Notes under the pieces: generated by a model | The model's input: only the letters and a program-made list of their open reading frames with translations | The model's database searches: none | What the model was told of the DNA's origin: nothing | Shown: piece after piece, positions 1-5,106 of the stretch | How the letters are laid out: each line of letters opens with the position of its first letter | How positions within the stretch are numbered: the first letter of the stretch is position 1 | DNA from: Bacillota bacterium | Lineage (GTDB): Bacteria; Bacillota; Clostridia; Lachnospirales; Anaerotignaceae | Reading direction: 5' to 3' | Length of the DNA: 10,527 bases | Assembly: GCA_030526765.1 (NCBI GenBank) | Contig: JAUNCB010000019.1 | Span: 1-10,527, forward strand | Program-made: the position numbers and the translations under genes

Positions 1-77
1 CAAGAGCCCTTTGCCATGAAATCGACCATTTGGACGGCATCCTTTACATTGACAAGGCACTGCCCGTGGAAGAATAA
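1..77 (+). CDS. def: peptide deformylase, C-terminal end (partial)
   Basis: Only the last 24 codons are present, read from base 3 to a TAA at 75-77; the rest lies upstream of the window. The fragment reads RALCHEIDHLDGILYIDKAL and then four more residues. HEIDH is the HEXXH zinc motif of deformylases (motif III, HEXDHLXG), whose glutamate is catalytic and whose two histidines bind the metal. The enzyme removes the formyl group from the N-terminal methionine of new proteins in the cytoplasm. It sits 12 bases ahead of fmt, which adds that formyl group, and def-fmt is one of the most conserved bacterial gene pairs. The short tail after the motif suggests a compact, type-1-like deformylase of about 150 residues, but this is inferred from the tail alone. 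Confidence 0.93.
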   Translation, partial: RALCHEIDHLDGILYIDKALPVEE

Positions 78-89
78 GGAGGAAATCCG

Positions 90-1019
90 ATGAGAGTGAT
101 TTTTATGGGGACACCGGATTTTGCGGTGTACTCTCTGAAGGCCCTGCTGGAGGAACATGAGGTGGTTGCTGTTGTAACACAGCCCGACAAGCCCAAGGGC
201 AGAGGCAAAAAACTGCAGCCCACTCCCGTAAAGGAGCTGGCGCTGGAGCATGGCATCGAGGTGCTGCAGCCTGTAAAGGTGAGAGAGCCCGAGGTCATCG
301 AAAAGCTCAGAAGCTATGATGCAGATCTGATCGCTGTAACGGCCTTTGGTCAGATCCTGCCCGAGGATATTCTGAATATGCCCAAATACGGCTGCATTAA
401 CGTACATGGCTCCCTGCTGCCCGAATACAGAGGGGCGGCGCCCATGCAGCGTGCCATCATCGACGGCAAGAAGGTGACAGGCATCACCACCATGTATATG
501 GCAAAGGGCATGGATACAGGGGATATGCTTCTGAAAACAGAAGTGGAGATCCTGCCTACGGATAACTTTGCAGACCTCCATGACAAAATGGCGGTGGCAG
601 GGGCAGGGCTTCTGGTGGAGACGCTGAGAGGGCTGGAAGCAGGCACCATCGAGCGGATTCCGCAGGATGATGCACTGGCGACCCATGCACCCATGCTGTA
701 TAAGGAAACAGGACATATCGACTGGTCCATGGAAGGACAGAAGATCATCGATCTGATGAGAGGCATGTATCCCGGTCACGGCGCATACGCTGTGTTTGAG
801 GAGGAGCCTCTGAAAATGTTCTGGGCAGAAAAGGAAGACAAGGATTATCCCGACGCGGCATACGGGGAGATCGTGGAAGTAACGAAAAAGGACTTTGCGG
901 TGAAATGCGGCGACGGTATTTTAAGGATCAAGGAAGTGCAGGCCCGCGGCGGCAAGAAAATGGCGGCGGATGCATACCTGAGGGGACATGGCATGGAAAC
1001 GGGCGTCCTGTTAGGATAA
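90..1019 (+). CDS. fmt: methionyl-tRNA formyltransferase
   Basis: Transfers a formyl group from 10-formyltetrahydrofolate to Met-tRNAfMet, producing the initiator used in bacterial translation. The protein has 309 residues, normal for the family. The N-terminal Rossmann-type domain begins MRVIFMGTPDFA, followed by the basic loop GRGKKLQPTPVK (37-48) that corresponds to the tRNA-contacting loop. The catalytic triad is intact: N104, H106 and D142 match E. coli N108, H110 and D146, with H and D the same distance apart. SLLP (108-111) and YRGAAP (113-118) are the folate-site signature. The remaining residues, from about 205, form the C-terminal OB-like tRNA-binding domain. The ATG at 90 has AAGGAGG seven bases upstream, directly after the def stop, so the two genes are probably cotranscribed. 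Confidence 0.98.
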   Translation: MRVIFMGTPDFAVYSLKALLEEHEVVAVVTQPDKPKGRGKKLQPTPVKELALEHGIEVLQPVKVREPEVIEKLRSYDADLIAVTAFGQILPEDILNMPKYGCINVHGSLLPEYRGAAPMQRAIIDGKKVTGITTMYMAKGMDTGDMLLKTEVEILPTDNFADLHDKMAVAGAGLLVETLRGLEAGTIERIPQDDALATHAPMLYKETGHIDWSMEGQKIIDLMRGMYPGHGAYAVFEEEPLKMFWAEKEDKDYPDAAYGEIVEVTKKDFAVKCGDGILRIKEVQARGGKKMAADAYLRGHGMETGVLLG

Positions 1020-1035
1020 GATAGGAGGAACCAAT

Positions 1036-1755
1036 ATGTATTACGGCTATGGTTACGGATTCGGCTTAGATCCCTGGTATATTCTGGTGATCATTGCGTT
1101 CATCTTTTCTATGGTGGCGCAGGCTAAGGTATCCGGTACATTCAATAAATATTCCAGAGTAAGAAACAAGGCAGGCTTTACGGGTGCCCAGGTGGCAGCA
1201 CAGATGCTGCAGAACGCAGGCATTTATGATGTGACCGTGCAGCGGGTAGCCGGGAATCTGACCGACCATTATGACCCCAGAACAAAGACACTGCGTTTAT
1301 CCCAGAGTGTATATGACAGCACCTCTGTGGCGGCACTGGGGGTGGCAGCCCATGAAACAGGCCATGCCATCCAGCATGATGTGGGCTATGCCCCTCTGAG
1401 CCTGAGAAGTATGTTTGTGCCTCTGGCTAACTTCGGCTCCAGACTGGCGATGCCTCTGATCATCATCGGTTTCCTGTTCACCTCCATTTCGGGGGGCGGC
1501 GGAACGCTGATCACACTGGGCATCCTGTTCTTCTCCCTGTCTGTGGCATTCACACTGATCACACTGCCAGTGGAATTCAATGCATCCTCCAGAGCGATCC
1601 GCCTGCTGGAGGAGGACGGCTTCCTTGCCAGCGATGAGATCGGCGGGGCAAAGAAGGTGCTCAGCGCAGCGGCGATGACATATGTTGCGGCGGCCTTTGC
1701 GGCGGTGGCACAGCTCTTAAGACTGATTGCGATCTTCGGCAGAAGAGACGACTAA
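1036..1755 (+). CDS. yugP: membrane zinc metallopeptidase, YugP family
   Basis: A 239-residue integral membrane protein of the neutral zinc metallopeptidase family typified by Bacillus YugP; its physiological substrate is not established. The N-terminus is Tyr/Gly-rich (MYYGYGYGFGLDPW) and leads into a first membrane segment at about 13-29. The active site is HETGHAIQH (106-114), in which H106 and H110 are zinc ligands and E107 the catalytic base. The third ligand is probably E180 in LPVEFNASSRA, after the central hydrophobic pair (about 138-152 and 158-177). A last hydrophobic stretch (about 210-234) ends in a basic RRDD tail. Start choice is clear: AGGAGG at 1023-1028, seven bases before ATG, and only 16 bases after fmt. 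A terminator follows immediately, so this is the last gene of the def-fmt unit. Bacillus subtilis lacks this gene between fmt and rsmB. Confidence 0.9.
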   Translation: MYYGYGYGFGLDPWYILVIIAFIFSMVAQAKVSGTFNKYSRVRNKAGFTGAQVAAQMLQNAGIYDVTVQRVAGNLTDHYDPRTKTLRLSQSVYDSTSVAALGVAAHETGHAIQHDVGYAPLSLRSMFVPLANFGSRLAMPLIIIGFLFTSISGGGGTLITLGILFFSLSVAFTLITLPVEFNASSRAIRLLEEDGFLASDEIGGAKKVLSAAAMTYVAAAFAAVAQLLRLIAIFGRRDD

Positions 1756-1764
1756 ATAGAAAAG

Positions 1765-1799
1765 GACTGATCGGAAGAGATTCGGGTCAGTCTTTTTTG
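1765..1799 (+). terminator. intrinsic terminator after the zinc peptidase gene
   Basis: The left arm GACTGATC (1765-1772) pairs with GGTCAGTC (1785-1792), including one G-T wobble. Inside it a 1x1 G/G mismatch is followed by GAA (1774-1776) pairing with TTC (1781-1783), closed by a GAGA (GNRA-type) tetraloop at 1777-1780. Six T residues (1793-1798) follow the stem directly. Upstream A residues (1761-1763) can extend the stem into the T run. It starts 10 bases after the stop of the preceding gene and points in the direction of transcription. Confidence 0.88.
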
Positions 1800-1852
1800 T
1801 TTGCGGAGAGTGAAAAAACAGGCGGTTTTTTGGGGAAAAACGGGGGAAATCC

Positions 1853-1881
1853 TTGAAGAAGCAGGGGAATTGGCGTATAAT
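1853..1881 (+). promoter_or_regulatory. sigma-A type promoter for the rsmB-prkC operon
   Basis: TTGAAG at 1853-1858 (four of six matches to TTGACA) and a perfect TATAAT at 1876-1881 are separated by exactly 17 bases. Transcription would begin near 1888, giving a leader of about 37 bases before the rsmB ATG. The leader contains GGAAGGG (1909-1915) nine bases before that ATG. The promoter sits downstream of a strong terminator and upstream of seven tightly packed genes, as expected for the operon's main promoter. Short A and T tracts lie just upstream (1813-1818, 1826-1831, 1836-1840). The 169-base gap between genes holds only the terminator, these tracts and the promoter. The assignment is by inspection only. 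Confidence 0.82.
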
Positions 1882-1924
1882 AATATGTTGAGAAAGAATG
1901 ACTTGAACGGAAGGGATTAAAAAC

Positions 1925-3268
1925 ATGATACAGATCAATCCGAGAGAAATTGCGGCAGAAGCCCTGATGGAGATCACCACGGCAGAAGCCTATAATAATA
2001 TGACCCTGCGCAGACTGCTGCGGCAGAACGGTGCCATGTCCAGACAGGACAGAGCCTTTGTGACGGAGCTGGTGAACGGTACCCTGCGCAATCTGATTTT
2101 CATTGACCATGTGCTGAATACCTTTTCCAAAACGAAAACGGAAAAAATGAAGCCCTGGCTGCTGGCAGTCATGCGTCTGGCGGTCTATCAGATGTATTTT
2201 ATGGAGGTGCCCGATTCCGCCGCCTGCAACGAAGCGGTAAAGCTGGCGCAGGTGCGGGGCTACGGCGCACTGAAGGGCTTTGTAAACGGTGTGCTGCGCA
2301 CGGCATCCGGAAAAAGAAATGAGGTGTCCCTGCCCGAAAAAGGCACGGCGGAATACCTTTCCCTCTTTTATTCCTATCCCCTGTGGCTGGTGAAAATGTG
2401 GATCGCCTATTACGGCTATGAGGAAACGGAAGATATCTGTGACTGGGGCAACGAAGCGCCCGATGTGACCATCCGTGTGAATACCCTGAAAACAAATCGG
2501 GTGGAATTAAAAGAGATGCTGGAAAAAGCAGGGATCGTGGTAAGGGATGGCTGTGTTTCCGAAAATGCCCTGCATCTGAAGAAAACAGCGGATCTGGGTA
2601 AGCTGGAGGCTTTTCAGAAGGGGCTGTTCCATGTGCAGGATGAAAGCTCTCAGCTGGCGGTGAAAATATTAGACCCTCAGAAGGGCGAAAGCATCATGGA
2701 TCTGTGTGCTGCCCCCGGGGGAAAAAGCTTTACGGCGGCGGAGCAGATGGAAAACGAAGGAAAACTGATTTCCTGTGATATTTATGAGCATAAGATCGAA
2801 CTGATGGAGGAAGGCGCAGAACGCCTTGGCATCCGCATGATGGAATGCAGGGTAAAGGATGCAACGGAAAAAGAGGAAAAACAGGAGCAGTTTGACCGTA
2901 TTCTGGTGGATGCGCCCTGCTCGGGGCTGGGGCTGATGCGAAAGAAGCCCGACATCTGTCTGAAAAAAGACGGCAGTGAAATCGACAGTCTGACCCTTAT
3001 CCAGAAGGAGATTCTGGAAAATGCGGCGGGCTATGTGAAGAAAGGCGGCGTTCTGGTGTACAGCACCTGTACCCTGTGCCGCAAGGAAAATGAGAAAAAT
3101 CTGGAATGGTTTCTGAAAAATCACCCCGAATTTGAAGCAGAAGATATTACGAAGTATCTGCCTGCGGAATGGGTAACGGAAACAGCGGCAAAGGGATATA
3201 TTACCCTGCTGCCCCATAAAACGGGAACAGACGGGTTTTTCATTTCCAGAATGAGAAGAAAGGATTAA
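1925..3268 (+). CDS. rsmB: 16S rRNA (cytosine-967-C5) methyltransferase RsmB
   Basis: Methylates C967 (E. coli numbering) of 16S rRNA using S-adenosylmethionine. The protein has 447 residues, typical of RsmB/Sun. An N-terminal NusB-like RNA-binding domain covers about 1-130 (AFVTELVNGTLRN, LAVYQMYFMEVPDSAACNEAVKLA). The catalytic domain follows, with the SAM-binding motif I DLCAAPGGK (259-267), motif IV DAPCSGLG (329-336, C332) and motif VI STCTL (380-384, C382). C382 is the expected nucleophile and C332 the cysteine that helps release product, as in other m5C RNA methyltransferases. The C-terminal HKTGTDGFFISRM is the usual family ending. It is the first gene behind the 1853-1881 promoter and is followed three bases later by rlmN, another rRNA methyltransferase. 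Confidence 0.97.
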   Translation: MIQINPREIAAEALMEITTAEAYNNMTLRRLLRQNGAMSRQDRAFVTELVNGTLRNLIFIDHVLNTFSKTKTEKMKPWLLAVMRLAVYQMYFMEVPDSAACNEAVKLAQVRGYGALKGFVNGVLRTASGKRNEVSLPEKGTAEYLSLFYSYPLWLVKMWIAYYGYEETEDICDWGNEAPDVTIRVNTLKTNRVELKEMLEKAGIVVRDGCVSENALHLKKTADLGKLEAFQKGLFHVQDESSQLAVKILDPQKGESIMDLCAAPGGKSFTAAEQMENEGKLISCDIYEHKIELMEEGAERLGIRMMECRVKDATEKEEKQEQFDRILVDAPCSGLGLMRKKPDICLKKDGSEIDSLTLIQKEILENAAGYVKKGGVLVYSTCTLCRKENEKNLEWFLKNHPEFEAEDITKYLPAEWVTETAAKGYITLLPHKTGTDGFFISRMRRKD

Positions 3269-3271
3269 GAT

Positions 3272-4327
3272 ATGGAAAAAATTGATATCAAATCCATGAA
3301 TATAACGGAGCTGGAGAAGCTGCTGCAGGAAATGGGAGAGCCAAAATTCCGCGGAAAGCAGATATTCGACTGGCTCCATGCCAAGCAGGCGGACAGCTTC
3401 GAGGAGATGACAAATCTCTCCAAGGGGCTCAGAGAAAAGCTGGCGGAACGGGCAGCCATCCATGGGGTGGAGATCGTGGAGCGTCTGGTTTCTCAGATCG
3501 ACGGCACGAGAAAATACCTCTTCGCCCTTTCTGACGGTGCCATCATCGAAAGCGTACTGATGAAATATGAGCATGGGAATACGGTCTGTATTTCCACGCA
3601 GGTGGGCTGCCGCATGGGCTGTAAATTCTGCGCTTCCACACTGGATGGTGTGGAACGGGGTCTGACGGCAGGGGAGATGCTCTCTCAGATCTATGCCATT
3701 CAGAAGGACTGCGGCGAAAGAGTTCACGGAACTGTGCTGATGGGCAGCGGCGAGCCCTTGGATAACTATGAGAATGTACTGAAATTTCTGCGGCTCATCA
3801 ATGACCCCAAGGGGCAGAATATGGGACAGCGGCATATCACCCTTTCCACCTGCGGACTGGTGGATAAAATCTACGAGCTGGCGGAGGAGGAGCTGCAGAT
3901 CACACTGGCGGTTTCCCTTCATGCGCCCAATGACGATATCCGTACCCAGACCATGCCTGTTGCAAAGGTTTACAGCATGGACAGACTGCTGAAGGCCTGC
4001 AGGGATTATGCGGAGCGGACAGGACGGCGCATCACCTTTGAATATGCCCTGATCCATGGGGTGAACGATGGGGATGAACACGCATGGGAGCTGGTGAAGA
4101 AGCTGAGAGAAATGCTTTGCCATGTAAACCTCATCCCCGTGAATGATGTAAAGGAAAGAAATTATGTGAAAAGCACCGCCGAGCGGGTGAAGCGTTTTGC
4201 TTCCATCCTCAATGAAAACGGTGTGGAAACCACGGTAAGAAGGAAGCTGGGCAGCGATATTGATGCCGCCTGCGGACAGCTCAGACGAAGCCATATCAAG
4301 GAAAAGGAACAGAAAACAGAAGCGTAA
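3272..4327 (+). CDS. rlmN: dual-specificity RNA methyltransferase RlmN (radical SAM)
   Basis: Makes 2-methyladenosine at A2503 of 23S rRNA and, in studied species, at A37 of some tRNAs. The protein has 351 residues. The radical-SAM cluster motif is C113-x3-C117-x2-C120 (CRMGCKFC), which binds the 4Fe-4S cluster. The two cysteines needed for the methyl-transfer mechanism are present: C106, seven residues before the cluster as E. coli C118 is, and C334 in DAACGQLR, matching E. coli C355. [12 protein letters not shown] (158-169) is the SAM-contacting GEP motif, and [10 protein letters not shown] (212-221) is also characteristic. The start lies three bases after the rsmB stop, with AAAGGA inside the end of rsmB, so translation is probably coupled. 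The C-terminus is basic ([12 protein letters not shown]), and the stp start follows after 31 bases. Full catalytic residues exclude a Cfr-like degenerate copy, but sequence alone does not fully separate RlmN from Cfr; context favours RlmN. Confidence 0.96.
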   Translation: MEKIDIKSMNITELEKLLQEMGEPKFRGKQIFDWLHAKQADSFEEMTNLSKGLREKLAERAAIHGVEIVERLVSQIDGTRKYLFALSDGAIIESVLMKYEHGNTVCISTQVGCRMGCKFCASTLDGVERGLTAGEMLSQIYAIQKDCGERVHGTVLMGSGEPLDNYENVLKFLRLINDPKGQNMGQRHITLSTCGLVDKIYELAEEELQITLAVSLHAPNDDIRTQTMPVAKVYSMDRLLKACRDYAERTGRRITFEYALIHGVNDGDEHAWELVKKLREMLCHVNLIPVNDVKERNYVKSTAERVKRFASILNENGVETTVRRKLGSDIDAACGQLRRSHIKEKEQKTEA

Positions 4328-4340
4328 TGGTAGTTTCACC

Positions 4341-4361
4341 AGGGGAGGTGGACGGAAATTG
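4341..4361 (+). promoter_or_regulatory. ribosome binding site and TTG start of the phosphatase gene
   Basis: AGGGGAGGTG (4341-4350) is close to the ideal Shine-Dalgarno sequence and lies eight bases before TTG at 4359-4361. It decides the start: the only in-frame ATG (4260) would lie 68 bases inside rlmN and would add 33 basic, low-complexity residues not found in PP2C phosphatases. From TTG the protein begins MKAVGKSDIGKCRSNNED, the normal beginning of the family. Confidence 0.85.
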
Positions 4362-5090
4362 AAAGCAGTTGGAAAAAGCGACATCGGAAAATGTCGCAGC
4401 AATAATGAAGATGCTTACTATATTTCGGCGGGGGAAGACCTGTCGGAAAATTTATATCTGGTGGCAGACGGCATGGGTGGCTGCAATGCGGGGGAAATTG
4501 CCTCGGGCAGTGCCATTGAAGCCTTTCTCGCTCATTTCTGGAAGGAAATGAAGCATGCCGCCAGTGAGGATATACCGGATATGCTGACCGGTGCCATGGC
4601 GGCGGCCAATAAAGAGGTTTATGTGAAATCCAATTCGGCAAGGGAATTTGCGGAAATGGGCACCACCCTTGTGGCGGCAGCCGTACGGGAGGATAAGCTG
4701 TATGTTGCCCATGTGGGAGACAGCAGAGCCTATCTTTTCCGCAAACGGGAAATGCACCCCCTGACCACAGACCATTCCTATGTGATGGAGCTGGTGAAGA
4801 TGGGGAACATTACCAGAGAACAGGCGGCAACCCACCCCAAACGGAATGTGATCACCCGTGCCATCGGCATCAGAGATACGGTGGAAACGGACACCGCCAT
4901 CTGCCCTGTGAAGGAGGGCGACATCATCCTGCTTTGCACAGACGGGCTCTCGGGCATGCTGACGGATGAGGAAATGGCAAAGATCCTGAATAAACGCACA
5001 GATCTGGAAAGAAAGGCGGAGCTGCTGGTTGCAGAGGCAAACCGAAAGGGCGGCTTCGATAATATTTCCCTGATTCTGGTTCAGATATAA
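4359..5090 (+). CDS. stp: PP2C-family Ser/Thr protein phosphatase (Stp/PrpC)
   Basis: Metal-dependent phosphatase that removes phosphate from Ser/Thr residues phosphorylated by the adjacent kinase. It has 243 residues from the TTG start, the usual size for Stp/PrpC. All PP2C motifs are present: SDIGKCRSNNEDAY (7-20, D18), VADGMGG (35-41, metal ligand D37), GTTLVAA (101-107), VAHVGDSRAYLFR (116-128), LTTDHSYV (135-142), HPKRNVITRAIG (159-170), LLCTDGLSGMLTDEE (191-205, D195) and GGFDNISLILV (231-241, D234). There is no signal peptide or membrane segment, so it is cytoplasmic. The gene is 16 bases ahead of prkC, the standard phosphatase-kinase pairing. A 7-bp perfect hairpin (4378-4397) begins 17 bases after the start codon and, together with the TTG, may hold expression below that of the kinase; this is inference. 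Confidence 0.96.
   Translation: MKAVGKSDIGKCRSNNEDAYYISAGEDLSENLYLVADGMGGCNAGEIASGSAIEAFLAHFWKEMKHAASEDIPDMLTGAMAAANKEVYVKSNSAREFAEMGTTLVAAAVREDKLYVAHVGDSRAYLFRKREMHPLTTDHSYVMELVKMGNITREQAATHPKRNVITRAIGIRDTVETDTAICPVKEGDIILLCTDGLSGMLTDEEMAKILNKRTDLERKAELLVAEANRKGGFDNISLILVQI
4378..4397 (+). repeat. inverted repeat in the first codons of the phosphatase gene
   Basis: GCGACAT (4378-4384) and ATGTCGC (4391-4397) are perfect inverse complements around the 6-base loop CGGAAA. The hairpin would lie within the ribosome footprint of the TTG start. It encodes part of the conserved SDIGKCR motif, so it may be incidental. Confidence 0.5.
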
Positions 5091-5106
5091 GTAGGAGGTT
5101 TCACAG

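Noticed and set aside
1885..1920. 11-residue ORF in the rsmB leader
   Set aside because: Its ATG lies only four bases after the -10 box, at or before the expected transcription start, and it has no ribosome binding site.
4260..4358. Upstream ATG extension of the phosphatase gene
   Set aside because: It would overlap rlmN by 68 bases and add 33 basic residues with no family match, whereas TTG 4359 has an ideal ribosome binding site and gives the standard PP2C N-terminus.
2669..4402. 577-codon open frame on the - strand across rsmB and rlmN
   Set aside because: It is antisense to two genes with complete catalytic motifs, has no recognisable domain and no ribosome binding site, and its composition (many His, Leu, Phe) is what reverse reading of these codons yields. 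Scarcity of codons that give antisense stops explains its length.
5086..5091. TATAAG as a separate -10 box for prkC
   Set aside because: The bases 17 upstream (TATTTC) do not resemble a -35 box, and the gap to stp is only 16 bases, consistent with cotranscription.
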